Origin: Tannerellaceae bacterium
GTDB lineage: Bacteria > Bacteroidota > Bacteroidia > Bacteroidales > Tannerellaceae
Assembly: GCA_031288515.1 (NCBI GenBank)
Contig: JAITRG010000250.1
Coordinates: 1-32,407 of the forward strand
DNA: 32,407 bases
Direction: 5' to 3'
The notes below the pieces were generated by a model. That model had not been told where the DNA came from and ran no database searches. It saw only the letters and a list, made by a program, of their open reading frames with translations. The translations under genes were made by a program, and so were the position numbers. Below, one piece after another: positions 8,372 to 16,965 of the stretch (its first letter is position 1; the number at the start of each line of letters is the position of its first letter).

Positions 8372-9700
8372 TTATTCATACAACGGGCCTCCGGGACGGG
8401 ATCCGACAAAGGCGAAACGGGCTATAACTATGTATGATATCATAGGAATAACCATGGCAGGCGCAACAGCGTGCGCCCAGGGGCTGTCGGCAATATGCCC
8501 CATAACGGGCGTCAATATAGCTCCTCCGATAAGGCTCATTATTAACACGGAGGCGCCAAGTTTGGCATTCGGCCCTAATCCTTTCACGCCGGAAGCAAAA
8601 ATAGTAGGATACATCAATGACATAAAAAATGTTGTGCATATCATGGCGCATATGCCGATCCAACAGGATATATCATGCAATCCGAAAACATTTCCCCATC
8701 GGGACGCCGCTATCACAAGAAGAACAAGCCCTATGTTTATACAGGAATATATACCCATTAGCCGGGCCGGTTTTACGTATTTCATGAGGAAAGTGGAGAA
8801 AAAACGCCCGCACATAAACAAAATCATATTGACAATCAGCAGCCCGCCGGCTTGTTTTTCAGTCATCGAGCTGTTTTCCTGAACATAGGTAATAAGGTAG
8901 CTCCATGTTCCCAATTGGGCGCCTAAATAAAAGAACTGGGCGATAACGGCATTATACCAATGTGGATATTTTAAAAGCGCTTTAAAACTACCTTTATGCT
9001 CGGCGCTACCGGAAGCGTCTATTCGGGGAAATTTAGTGAACCAGATAACAACAGCGACAAGTAATACGGTTATGCCCAAGGTAATATAGGTTGGCCATAG
9101 CCGAAGATTCTCCGTTTCCAGAAACGCCTGATAACTCCCTGCCGCTTTCATGTTCAAGATTTCGGCTGCGGTTGGTTCGTTTCCCGAGAAAATAAAAACA
9201 GTCCCTACCGTTACACCCGTTATGCCACCTATCGGATTGAACGACTGGGCAAGATTCAGGCGCCGTTCGGACGTTTCCGGATCGCCTAATCCTGCAATAA
9301 AGCTGTTCGCTCCTAATTCAAGGAATGCCAATCCGCTGGCTATGATAAACAAAGCGCCCAAAAAGTAAATATACTTCCCGCCTATAGCCGCCGGAAGAAA
9401 AAGAAAACACCCCAACGCAAAGAATACCAGCCCGACAATAAGCCCGGCTTTATATCCCAAGCGTTGCATGAATAGCCCTGCCGGAATAGCCAGGCAGAAG
9501 TAACCGAGCTTGAAAGCCGATTGTACAAAGCCGGCCTCCAGGCGCGATAATTCCATCGACTTCATGAATTGTTTGATCAAAACGTCATTCAGGGTATTCG
9601 GTAAAGCCCACATAAAGAAAAGCAGGGTAACCAATATAAAAGTAAAGGTATAACCGGGCGTTATAAGGGAATAAGACTTACGACTAATAAATTGATTCAT
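8372..9700 (-). CDS. FucP-like MFS sugar permease
   Basis: This 442-residue protein has about 12 hydrophobic segments and the features of the L-fucose:H+ symporter family of MFS. Visible ones are LLFFMWALPNTLNDVLIKQF in TM1, FVQSAFKLGYFCLAIPAGL in TM2, the ELGANSFI segment and the NLAQSFNPIGGITG segment in TM5. FucP relatives import L-fucose, L-galactose, D-arabinose or other hexoses across the inner membrane. It is the last gene of the catabolic operon, 4 bp after the aldolase gene. With FucU and DgoD in the same operon it probably brings in the sugar that the operon degrades; the exact sugar is not determinable by eye. Confidence 0.9.
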   Translation of the reverse strand: MNQFISRKSYSLITPGYTFTFILVTLLFFMWALPNTLNDVLIKQFMKSMELSRLEAGFVQSAFKLGYFCLAIPAGLFMQRLGYKAGLIVGLVFFALGCFLFLPAAIGGKYIYFLGALFIIASGLAFLELGANSFIAGLGDPETSERRLNLAQSFNPIGGITGVTVGTVFIFSGNEPTAAEILNMKAAGSYQAFLETENLRLWPTYITLGITVLLVAVVIWFTKFPRIDASGSAEHKGSFKALLKYPHWYNAVIAQFFYLGAQLGTWSYLITYVQENSSMTEKQAGGLLIVNMILFMCGRFFSTFLMKYVKPARLMGIYSCINIGLVLLVIAASRWGNVFGLHDISCWIGICAMICTTFFMSLMYPTIFASGVKGLGPNAKLGASVLIMSLIGGAILTPVMGHIADSPWAHAVAPAMVIPMISYIVIARFAFVGSRPGGPLYE

Positions 9701-9704
9701 CGGT

Positions 9705-10469
9705 TTATTTTTTTAGTGTGCGAATAAGAGATTTGCATATTTCCGTGTACAGGCCGACGTCAACAGAATAGGAGATATATTGTATTCCGGCGCTTTTCCA
9801 CAAGGCGGCAGATTCGATTGTGTCACAAAATACGCCTGCCGTCACACTGGCTTCCCTGGCTTTACGCGTAATAGCCTCAATCGTTTCTACCACCGACGGA
9901 TGTGTGATTTCTCCCGGAACGCCCAATGATTGCGAAAGATCATAAGGGCCTATAAACAATATATCCAGGCCATCCACCTGTAATAACTCATCCAGTTCGT
10001 CTAATACCTGGGAGCCTTCCACTTGCAAAATCGCCAACGCTTCGTTGGCCTGTCTGAAATAGTCCTTACGAGGCAGGGCGGAGTAAGCTGCCGCTCTTAC
10101 GAAACGACAAACCCCCCGCTCGCCTTCCGGATAAAACTTCGCCGCCCGAATAACCTGCCTGGCCTCCGATACGGAATGGATTTGAGGTATCTGAACCCCT
10201 TTTGCGCCCAAATCAAGCGCCCGGCTTATGGAAATTTCCGAAGAATCGGACGTCCGTACAATGGGGATGATTCCCGATACTTCAGCTCCCCGGATCAGAT
10301 TTTGCAATTCAGAAAAGCCGGCAGGGCCATGCTCCATATCCAGAATAACAAAGTCGAAGCCCGCATAGCCGGCACATTCCACCAAAGCAGGGTCTGTTGA
10401 TTTCACAAAAGGGCCATATACGGTTTCCCCTTTTTCCAGTTTATTTTTAAATAGTTCTATGGTATTCAT
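9705..10469 (-). CDS. HpaI/HpcH-type class II 2-keto-3-deoxy-sugar-acid aldolase
   Basis: This is a 254-residue protein from the MNTIELFK start, 20 bp after the dgoD stop. In-frame start codons at 10496 and 10526 would run into dgoD and give lengths above the family norm of about 250-265. Family marks are FVILDMEHGP (catalytic His region), the PIVRTS Arg motif, the metal-ligand Glu in ILQVEG, and the Asp in GPYDLSQSLG. These divalent-metal aldolases split 2-keto-3-deoxy sugar acids into pyruvate and an aldehyde. Following DgoD, the expected substrate is 2-keto-3-deoxygalactonate or its 6-deoxy analogue, left unphosphorylated since no kinase is encoded here. Confidence 0.9.
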   Translation of the reverse strand: MNTIELFKNKLEKGETVYGPFVKSTDPALVECAGYAGFDFVILDMEHGPAGFSELQNLIRGAEVSGIIPIVRTSDSSEISISRALDLGAKGVQIPQIHSVSEARQVIRAAKFYPEGERGVCRFVRAAAYSALPRKDYFRQANEALAILQVEGSQVLDELDELLQVDGLDILFIGPYDLSQSLGVPGEITHPSVVETIEAITRKAREASVTAGVFCDTIESAALWKSAGIQYISYSVDVGLYTEICKSLIRTLKK

Positions 10470-10489
10470 ATCCAAGCCATTTTTATTAT

Positions 10490-11638
10490 CTACCATTCGG
10501 CTATCACTCCCGAAGGAGTTCTCCATACCGGATTTTTCCAGTTGTGCCCAATCTCTGCCATCACCCGCACTTTTTCTTCATCGATTTCAATTCCTAAACC
10601 CGGCCCATCGTATACATTAATATATCCGTCTTTGAATTCAAACACTTCGGGATTCTTCACATAATCCAGCAAATCGGCTCCCACATTGTAATGAATGCCG
10701 GCGCTTGTTTCCTGAATGACGGCATTTACCGTATTAAAATCAAGCTGCAGGCAAGAAGCAAAAGCAATTGGCCCCAACGGGCAATGAGGAGCGACTGCAA
10801 TGTCATACGCTTCGGCCATAGCCGCTATTTTCTTACATTCGGTGATACCGCCGGCATGGCTTACGTCGGGCTGAATGATATCGACAGCTTTCTGTTCAAA
10901 TAAATGTTTGAAATCCCAGCGGGTATAATGGCGTTCGCCGGTAGCAATCGGAGTAGAGGTAAGTTCCGAAAGCATTTTAAAATACTCTCCGTTCTCAGCT
11001 AAAACCGGTTCTTCAATGAACATGGGGCGATAGGTTTCCAGTTCCTTCACCAGGACTTTAGCCATTGTTTTATGTACGCGCCCGTGAAAGTCGATTCCTA
11101 TCCCGAAATTCTTTCCGCAAGCCTCCCGGATACCGGCCACCCGTTCGATCACTTCATCTATTTTACCGAATGAATCGATCCATTCCAGGTCTTCTGTTCC
11201 GTTCATCTTAATGGCTTTCATCCCATTTTGCTGCTTTTCCTTAGCCGCATGAATGACGTCGGACGGACGGTCTCCGCCAATCCATTGATACACCATTATT
11301 TTATGGCGGACAGAACCTCCCAGCAGATTATATACCGGCAGTCCGGTTGCTTTCCCTTTGATATCCCACAAGGCTTCGTCGATACCGGATATCGCGCTGC
11401 ATAAGACAGGCCCTCCCCGGTAAAACCCTCCCCGATACAGCATCTGCCAGACGTCTTCTATCTGAGAAGCGTCTTTCCCTGTCAGATAAGGCGACAGTTC
11501 TTTTACGGCAGCTTCTACCGTATCAGCCCGCCCCTCTACGACAGGTTCGCCCCAACCAACAAACCCGTCGTCAGTCGTAATTTTCAAAAACAACCAGCGG
11601 GGAGGTACCTTAAACAATTCAAACTTATCAATTTTCAT
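10490..11638 (-). CDS. dgoD: D-galactonate dehydratase (enolase superfamily)
   Basis: This 382-residue protein is very similar to E. coli DgoD along its whole length, including [28 protein letters not shown] and [13 protein letters not shown]. The active site is complete at the same numbering as in the E. coli enzyme as I recall it: metal ligands D183, E209 and E235, and catalytic His residues H185 (in DFHGR) and H285 (in APHCPLGP). It dehydrates galactonate to 2-keto-3-deoxygalactonate. In classic pathways a kinase and a phospho-aldolase follow; here an HpaI-type aldolase follows instead. Close relatives can act on other galacto-configured acids such as L-fuconate, so the natural substrate is inferred. 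Confidence 0.94.
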   Translation of the reverse strand: MKIDKFELFKVPPRWLFLKITTDDGFVGWGEPVVEGRADTVEAAVKELSPYLTGKDASQIEDVWQMLYRGGFYRGGPVLCSAISGIDEALWDIKGKATGLPVYNLLGGSVRHKIMVYQWIGGDRPSDVIHAAKEKQQNGMKAIKMNGTEDLEWIDSFGKIDEVIERVAGIREACGKNFGIGIDFHGRVHKTMAKVLVKELETYRPMFIEEPVLAENGEYFKMLSELTSTPIATGERHYTRWDFKHLFEQKAVDIIQPDVSHAGGITECKKIAAMAEAYDIAVAPHCPLGPIAFASCLQLDFNTVNAVIQETSAGIHYNVGADLLDYVKNPEVFEFKDGYINVYDGPGLGIEIDEEKVRVMAEIGHNWKNPVWRTPSGVIAEW

Positions 11639-11667
11639 GTCTTTCCTTTCTTTGTTTATATCGATGT

Positions 11668-12090
11668 TTATTTTATTACTCCTTTACGGATGATCAGGTT
11701 GGCAAACCCTTCGGATTCGCTTGTTGCAACCACACAACAGGCTTTCCCGGCCCTTTCGTAAAATTCCGTCTTAGACAACCGGACAAGCATTTTATTACCA
11801 TCCGGATAGTTCGTTAATATTTCTTCGTACCGGTTCCATATCACAGGTTCTCTCTCGCTGTTACATTCCATCAAGACAGCCGAATAATCCACCGCATAGT
11901 CAAGAGGGAAAAGAGGCAGGATCGCATCCAGCAAGTCTGTAATCGTATGCCCGTCGGCCCTGACCAAATGCCTGGCATGAGAAGCCGCAGGGAAATTCGC
12001 ATCGCCAAAGACAATTTCGTCTCCATGCCCCATTTCCATTAAAACTTTAAGTAATTCGGGCGAAATCAATCTGTTTATTCCTTTCAACAT
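11668..12090 (-). CDS. fucU: L-fucose mutarotase (RbsD/FucU family)
   Basis: This 140-residue protein matches E. coli FucU closely: [20 protein letters not shown] with the conserved His, [29 protein letters not shown], and a [11 protein letters not shown] tail. The start is the ATG at 12090, one base after the TGA of the upstream reductase gene; longer in-frame extensions lie inside that gene and exceed the usual ~140 residues. FucU interconverts alpha- and beta-pyranose forms of L-fucose and similar sugars. Between an aldose reductase/dehydrogenase and DgoD, it probably supplies the anomer that is oxidised. Confidence 0.93.
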   Translation of the reverse strand: MLKGINRLISPELLKVLMEMGHGDEIVFGDANFPAASHARHLVRADGHTITDLLDAILPLFPLDYAVDYSAVLMECNSEREPVIWNRYEEILTNYPDGNKMLVRLSKTEFYERAGKACCVVATSESEGFANLIIRKGVIK

Positions 12091-12091
12091 A

Positions 12092-13138
12092 TCAGTATAT
12101 TCTACTTTTGCTACTATGTTCATAGTAATCGGGATTGTTTCCCAGGATTCGGAGTACAGGCAAACTTGCCTTATCAATCAGGGCTTCCACTTCATCGGAT
12201 ATCTCCAGGGAACAGGCTTCTATATTCATTTCCAATTCCTTTAAATTTCTCGATCCGACCAGTGTGGACGTAATAAACGGCTTTTTCAGAATCCAGGCAA
12301 TTGCCAACTGAGCCATATGAATATGCAGGTCTGAAGCGAGCGCCTGCAACCGGGCGACAACGTCGAATATCTCTTTCTCCGCTCCCTCTTCTCCATGACG
12401 GGAAGCGCTTCCTCCACGATAATCCGGATAATGGCGCGAATGTGCCTGATGGCAGGGGACGTCGCCGGGCGTTTTATAGATACCGGCCAAAAGGCCCTGC
12501 TGCAATCCCATAGAGCCGATCAGGCTAATCGCATTTTCCATACAATAAGGAGCAATCTCCGCCTCGATAGCCCGTGAAACAATGTTGTACGACATCTCAT
12601 TCACATCGACCCGAACGCCTGTATTTATGACTTCTTCCATTTGTGTACGGCCGAAATTACTCATCCCGACAGACCGGATCAACCCTTCTTTCTTTAATTC
12701 ATCGAGCTGCCGGTAAGCCTCTTCCACAGTCGGGGGGATTTGAATGATGGAGTGATCGGACGTAAAATGTTCCAGCGCCAGCTTATTGATCGGCCAGTGG
12801 AGCATATACACATCCATATAGTCTGTGCCCAGCCGCTTCAAACTCTCCTCGCAATGTTTACGGACATGACGACAGTTGGAAGGACTGATCTTGGAGATAA
12901 TAACAGCTTCTTTTCTTCTGTTTCCCAAAGCTTTTCCCAGTGAGCGTTCACTCTCTCCGCCGTTGTACATTTCTGCCGTGTCGAACGTGTTAACGCCTCT
13001 GTCAAGCGCCATGCAGACTACGTTATCAACATCCGCCTGAGATTGTTCTCCCCAATAATCCCCTCCCCCGAAAGGCCAGCAGCCGACGGTCATGGCAGAT
13101 ACGGGAATATCCGATTTTCCAAGTATTGTTTTTCTCAT
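12092..13138 (-). CDS. Aldo/keto reductase, possible aldose 1-dehydrogenase
   Basis: This 348-residue TIM-barrel oxidoreductase has the full AKR tetrad: D53 and Y58 in TFDTAEMY, K83 in IISKIS and H114 in YMLHWP. The C-terminal cofactor site is seen in IAWILKKPFITSTLVGSRN. It is linked to fucU by TGA-T-ATG. AKRs of this group reduce or oxidise sugars, and some oxidise L-fucose or D-galactose at C1 to the lactone. That activity would fit between FucU and DgoD here, but it is inferred from context. The stretch around residues 210-240 (HQAHSRHYPDYRGGSA) is an insertion I do not recognise. Confidence 0.9.
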   Translation of the reverse strand: MRKTILGKSDIPVSAMTVGCWPFGGGDYWGEQSQADVDNVVCMALDRGVNTFDTAEMYNGGESERSLGKALGNRRKEAVIISKISPSNCRHVRKHCEESLKRLGTDYMDVYMLHWPINKLALEHFTSDHSIIQIPPTVEEAYRQLDELKKEGLIRSVGMSNFGRTQMEEVINTGVRVDVNEMSYNIVSRAIEAEIAPYCMENAISLIGSMGLQQGLLAGIYKTPGDVPCHQAHSRHYPDYRGGSASRHGEEGAEKEIFDVVARLQALASDLHIHMAQLAIAWILKKPFITSTLVGSRNLKELEMNIEACSLEISDEVEALIDKASLPVLRILGNNPDYYEHSSKSRIY

Positions 13139-13153
13139 TATGCAGTATGTTTG

Positions 13154-13900
13154 TTATTCTTTTTTCAATATTTCCTGTTTCTCTATTTTATTCAGGTCTA
13201 TAAGAACAGGTTTAGGTCTTATAAGCCGAATATTTATTTCATCAAAAACATGTTGTGCAGTGGTTATCGTCGAGTCGAGGGGCAGAAGCCTGTTTCCCCT
13301 GTTTTCCCATAAAGACATGAATATACGTTCCGGAACGTAACTGTTCCCCTTCTCCGCTTTTATTTCCGTCTTATAAAGCAAAGCCGGTTGTCCGCATGAA
13401 AACTCATCTTCCTGAAATGTTACAGGATTAAACTGAGGATAAAAGTCGTTGTAATCGCCTGCCAGATTCATCTCAATCCAACAAATCCATTCCGAACCCG
13501 GAGGAACTTCCACCCTAACCCGAAAATAATCTTCTTTAGGAGTTGCGCCTGATACCCCATCGTAGACGTCATCATCCTCTTTCCTGTCTTTAAAGACAGT
13601 AGACCAATGAGGTATTGCAACGGGAACATCTGCCTTCCCCTCCCAATCGCCCTGCCCTGCCCTGTATGTTACGAAAACCTGTTTTGTCTTTCCGTTCACA
13701 GGGTTTTCAAGCCAGATGGCAAATTGTGGAGGTTCGGCATACATAGAAAGGTAAATCGCTTCTTTATCGATATGGATATCAAATTCAACCTGTACCCGGT
13801 TCCGCGTCCGTCCGATAACGATCGCGGCTACCGAAATCCCAACAATAAAGGCGGCTATAAGTGTAGCCGGCCATACTTTTCTATTCAAAAAAAACCGCAT
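13154..13900 (-). CDS. Membrane-anchored protein of unknown function
   Basis: This 248-residue protein has one N-terminal membrane segment (about 10-30, WPATLIAAFIVGISVAAIVI) and a probable periplasmic beta-rich domain. Visible features are FAIWLENPVNGKTKQVFVTYR, a GDWEGKADVPVA segment, a WICWIEMNLAGDYND segment and a basic tail. I do not recognise a named family with certainty; the LENPVNGKTK pattern is loosely like DUF2271-type periplasmic proteins. It lies 4 bp after one oxidoreductase gene and 15 bp before the reductase gene, so it is co-transcribed with them and may act on the same substrate outside the inner membrane. Confidence 0.75.
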   Translation of the reverse strand: MRFFLNRKVWPATLIAAFIVGISVAAIVIGRTRNRVQVEFDIHIDKEAIYLSMYAEPPQFAIWLENPVNGKTKQVFVTYRAGQGDWEGKADVPVAIPHWSTVFKDRKEDDDVYDGVSGATPKEDYFRVRVEVPPGSEWICWIEMNLAGDYNDFYPQFNPVTFQEDEFSCGQPALLYKTEIKAEKGNSYVPERIFMSLWENRGNRLLPLDSTITTAQHVFDEINIRLIRPKPVLIDLNKIEKQEILKKE

Positions 13901-13904
13901 ACCG

Positions 13905-15164
13905 TCAAAATCCGTAGCCTTCCCTGGGATATCTGTTATCCAGCGCGGCCGCTTCGTTATTTTCTTCTATTGAATTATCTGCCGGATTTACCTTCAGGTA
14001 TTTCTTACCGGAGCGATACGACAGGTTCGCCAGATTAATCATCTGAGCGCTGAGTACTCCCTCTGTTACGGGTGCATTCGTCTCTTTTCTCGAACGGATA
14101 CATTCGATAAAGTTTTTATGATGCGCTTCATCGGGGAAGAACCCTTTTCCTTCGTCAAGCAACTCCCAATCGTTTCCAAAAACCTGCCAACCTCCCCCAT
14201 GCCGTCCCAGAAACATCACGCCTTTGGTTCCATATATCTCTATCCGGGCAGAATTGGTTCGCCATTCGGGGAACAGTTCTTCACTGTATCGTACTTCCTG
14301 AGGGGTCTTCTTCAGGTAATCGCCATATTGCGAGGCTTCAAGCGTGAGCGGATAAGTTCCCATATCGTATACTACCGTCTGATTGTCGGGAATCTCCCGC
14401 CCGTCGCGGAAGATAACCCGCCCGCCCGCACAGTAAACAGACCGGGGCAAGCCCGGATTCCCCAGCGCCATTCTGGCCAGGTCGATCACATGAGACGCGT
14501 CGCCCGACATAGCCGCTCCTCCTGAATAAGCCCACCAGTCATACCAGGCTTTATGGCGGGAAACATTGTAAGGCACATTCTCTGCCGGCCCCAGCCATTT
14601 GTCCCAATCCAATCCGTCGGGGACGGAAGAGTCCGGCTTTAACGCCCATTTACGGTCGCCCGGCAGCATACAGTATGCTTTTACCGTAACAATCGCGCCT
14701 AATTTCCCCGAAGAAATATAATCCCGGGCAGAAAACGCATAGGCTGCGCTCCTGTTCTGGGTGCCGCATTGTATGACTCTTTTATAATGAGCGGCAGCCT
14801 CCGTCATTCTCTTTCCTTCTTTCAGGGAAAGGCATACGTTCTTTTCAACAAAGACGTCTTTCTGCGCCTCGCAGGCCCATACCGTAGCCAAAGCGTGCCA
14901 GTGTTCGGGCGTCGTTATAACGACGGCGTCTACATCCTTATCGTCATACGCCGTACGCATGTCCGATACTTTTAGCGGGCTGAATCCCTGCCTTCCGGAT
15001 AATTCTTTTACGGCATTTCCTCCCCTCTCCCTGTCAACGTCGCAGACGTACTTCACCTCAACGTTTTCCGAACATTGCTGCAGGCTAAGAATGACCTGTG
15101 TCCCGCGGCCTCCCGCGCCAATCAGCGCAAGCGTTATTTTATCGTTAGCTCCTTTCATCTTCAT
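13905..15164 (-). CDS. Gfo/Idh/MocA-family NAD(P)-dependent oxidoreductase (cytoplasmic)
   Basis: This 419-residue protein has an N-terminal Rossmann fold (ITLALIGAGGRGTQVI) and the family's STPEHW-like segment (TTPEHWHALA). The usual EKP loop reads VEKNVCLS, with Asn in place of Pro. The C-terminal substrate domain is of the Bacteroidetes sugar-oxidoreductase type (WDKWLGPA, SGDASHVIDLARM, TEIYGTKG-like EIYGTKGVMFLGRHGGGWQV). There is no signal peptide. Its ATG overlaps the stop of the upstream paralogue by one base (TAATG). The two are clearly related throughout and look like a tandem duplication that then split between compartments. The substrate is unknown. Confidence 0.9.
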   Translation of the reverse strand: MKMKGANDKITLALIGAGGRGTQVILSLQQCSENVEVKYVCDVDRERGGNAVKELSGRQGFSPLKVSDMRTAYDDKDVDAVVITTPEHWHALATVWACEAQKDVFVEKNVCLSLKEGKRMTEAAAHYKRVIQCGTQNRSAAYAFSARDYISSGKLGAIVTVKAYCMLPGDRKWALKPDSSVPDGLDWDKWLGPAENVPYNVSRHKAWYDWWAYSGGAAMSGDASHVIDLARMALGNPGLPRSVYCAGGRVIFRDGREIPDNQTVVYDMGTYPLTLEASQYGDYLKKTPQEVRYSEELFPEWRTNSARIEIYGTKGVMFLGRHGGGWQVFGNDWELLDEGKGFFPDEAHHKNFIECIRSRKETNAPVTEGVLSAQMINLANLSYRSGKKYLKVNPADNSIEENNEAAALDNRYPREGYGF

Positions 15165-16522
15165 TACACGTTTTCGGGAATTACATATCCTTCCCTGTAG
15201 TTTCCTCTTGCATAGATATTAGCCCTGTCGTCATTCAGGAACTTTTCTGTCTTCGGGTCGAAGTACAATTGCTTATTCCCTGCGCGATAAGCTATATTCC
15301 CCAAATGAACCAGCGTGGCGCTTTTATGACACTCCTCCACTTCGCCATTCGGCGTTTTCCGGGAACGAAGCGATTGAATAAAATCAATCTGGTGTTCATC
15401 ATCCGGCATCACGCCTCCATCCTCGGCGACTATTTCATTATCGGGGCCCAACACCTGCCATCCGCCGCCATGACGGCCCAGGTACATCAAGCCTTCCGTA
15501 CCGTATATTTCCGTACGGGTGGCATTATTGCGCCAATCGGGGAAACGGGTTTTATCCTGGCGTATGTCATTGGGCGTCTTTGTCATATAATTCGTGGCAT
15601 TTCCGCTGTCGCATGTCAGAGTAAAATCTTCGAAATCGTAAACGATCGACTGAAATTCGGGCGTTTCCATTTCTCCTCCGAAAACGGCATTGCTTCCCCA
15701 TCCGAACACAGACTTCGGATGATCCGGATTGCCAATCACCATGCGGGCCAAATCCATGACATGCGAAGCGTCATCGGCCAGCGTACCGCCGCTATATTCC
15801 CAATAACTACCCCAACCGCCACGGCCGGTTTCGCTCACGATGGAAGGAGAGAACGGGCGCATGGGGGCCGGCCCTAACCATTTATCCCAGTCGAGCCAGG
15901 CAGGCACAGGCGTTTCCGGCTGTTCCTCAAACTTACCTCCTCCCAGCATATTATAACATTTCACGGTTACGATTTTGCCCAGCTTGCCGGCGGCAATATA
16001 ATCGCGAGCGGTAACCGCGTAAGGCGCACTCCGGTTCTGAAAGCCTACCTGAACGATCCGTTTGTATTTTCTTGCAGCTTCTACCATCTTACGTCCTTCC
16101 CAAATATTGATGGTCGGATTCTTTTCCACATAAACATCTTTGCCTGCCTGACAGGCCCGGATAGCGGCCAACGTATGCCAATGCTCCGGCGTGGATATCC
16201 ATACGGCGTCAATGTCTTTATCGTCGAAAATCATCCTCATGTCCCGAACCTGTCCGGGCCGGCAGTTCAACTCTTTCTCTACGCTGTCTGCGGCATTGGA
16301 CAGTTTGGTGCTGTTTACGTCGCAAACTGTCTTTATGACAACATTTTCATTTATCCTGCAGCAATTCAGAATGGCGCCCATCCCGCGCCCGCCGGTTCCT
16401 ATAATGGCTAATACGATCCGGTCGTTGGCGCCGGCACAGGAAGAACTGAATAGCGGGGCGATACCCAGGGAAGCGCCGGCTGTCGCCAGCGCTCCCGTTT
16501 TAATAAAATTACGTCTGTTCAT
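15164..16522 (-). CDS. Gfo/Idh/MocA-family oxidoreductase with Tat-like signal
   Basis: This is a 452-residue protein from the ATG at 16522. The 6-codon-longer start at 16540 is less likely because the Tat-like motif MNRRNFIKTGALATAG begins at 16522 and that ATG overlaps the stop of the preceding small ORF (ATGA). The signal ends in FSSSCAG, so it may also be lipidated. The Rossmann motif VLAIIGTGGRGMGAIL, TPEHWHTLAA and the EKN variant (VEKNPTINIWEGRKM) are followed by WDKWLGPAPMRPF and EIYGTEGLMYLGRHGGGW. Tat export with bound NAD(P) is usual for this Bacteroidetes group. It probably oxidises or reduces a sugar or glycoside in the periplasm. Confidence 0.9.
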   Translation of the reverse strand: MNRRNFIKTGALATAGASLGIAPLFSSSCAGANDRIVLAIIGTGGRGMGAILNCCRINENVVIKTVCDVNSTKLSNAADSVEKELNCRPGQVRDMRMIFDDKDIDAVWISTPEHWHTLAAIRACQAGKDVYVEKNPTINIWEGRKMVEAARKYKRIVQVGFQNRSAPYAVTARDYIAAGKLGKIVTVKCYNMLGGGKFEEQPETPVPAWLDWDKWLGPAPMRPFSPSIVSETGRGGWGSYWEYSGGTLADDASHVMDLARMVIGNPDHPKSVFGWGSNAVFGGEMETPEFQSIVYDFEDFTLTCDSGNATNYMTKTPNDIRQDKTRFPDWRNNATRTEIYGTEGLMYLGRHGGGWQVLGPDNEIVAEDGGVMPDDEHQIDFIQSLRSRKTPNGEVEECHKSATLVHLGNIAYRAGNKQLYFDPKTEKFLNDDRANIYARGNYREGYVIPENV

Positions 16523-16695
16523 AATGATACTATATTGCAATTATTTCTTATTCTTATTCTTATTCTTATTCGTATTCGTATTCGTATTCGGCCGACAGCA
16601 TTGGCTTCCGAAGGCAACTTGCTCCCGTCCGCCTCATGCCCGGAAGGCATGCACAGCAGGGCGGCAATCATTGTCCGCTTCAACAGTTTTTTCAT
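16519..16695 (-). CDS. Short leader ORF with hexanucleotide repeat, coupled to the oxidoreductase
   Basis: This 58-codon frame starts at the first ATG after the promoter (MKKLLKRTMIAALLCM, signal-peptide-like) and runs through a hexamer microsatellite encoding alternating Arg-Ile. It stops in a TGA that overlaps the ATG of the Tat oxidoreductase gene. Because the repeat unit is six bases, copy-number changes keep the frame and preserve the stop/start overlap. It may be a degraded 5' end of a secreted protein or a translated leader that sets expression of the operon. No family is recognised. Confidence 0.45.
   Translation of the reverse strand: MKKLLKRTMIAALLCMPSGHEADGSKLPSEANAVGRIRIRIRIRIRIRIRNNCNIVSL
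16545..16590. repeat. Hexanucleotide microsatellite
   Basis: Four TTCTTA units are followed by three TTCGTA units and a final TTCG on the plus strand. The tract sits in the 5' leader of the catabolic operon, 23 bp upstream of the oxidoreductase start. Short tandem tracts of this type are prone to slippage. Confidence 0.9.
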
Positions 16696-16722
16696 GATGC
16701 TTAAAATTATTATAAGTTGTCG

Positions 16723-16730
16723 CAAACTTA
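16723..16730 (-). promoter_or_regulatory. Candidate -7 element of the catabolic operon
   Basis: The minus strand reads TAAGTTTG, an exact TAnnTTTG match. The predicted start near 16716 is about 20 nt before the leader ORF and about 195 nt before the oxidoreductase. No good TTTG is seen at the -33 position, which fits a promoter that needs an activator. Confidence 0.6.
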
Positions 16731-16756
16731 GTATTTAGTTATAGCCATTTTTTGTC

Positions 16757-16786
16757 TAAAATCGATATACTATCTGTTAAAATCGA
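16757..16786. promoter_or_regulatory. Direct repeat TAAAATCGA, 21-bp spacing (candidate AraC-type operator)
   Basis: TAAAATCGA occurs at 16757-16765 and 16778-16786, exactly 21 bp apart (two helical turns), about -41 to -70 from the predicted operon start. AraC-family activators typically use two direct half-sites with about this spacing next to the promoter. AAAATCGA also occurs in the promoter of the AraC-type gene at 7344. Confidence 0.45.
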
Positions 16787-16965
16787 CTATACTCTAGTCG
16801 GAGCCGGACTTTCATGGAAGCCATAACGCAAATCCGGCGTAACGCATATCCGGCATGCCGGCGCAATCGAACGCGCCGCGCAAGCGGATTATGCGGCCTT
16901 CGGAATACGTCCCGGCCATTGGGCCATCGTAAAGGGAAAAGCCGGGAGGACGCATGTCGCCGCCG

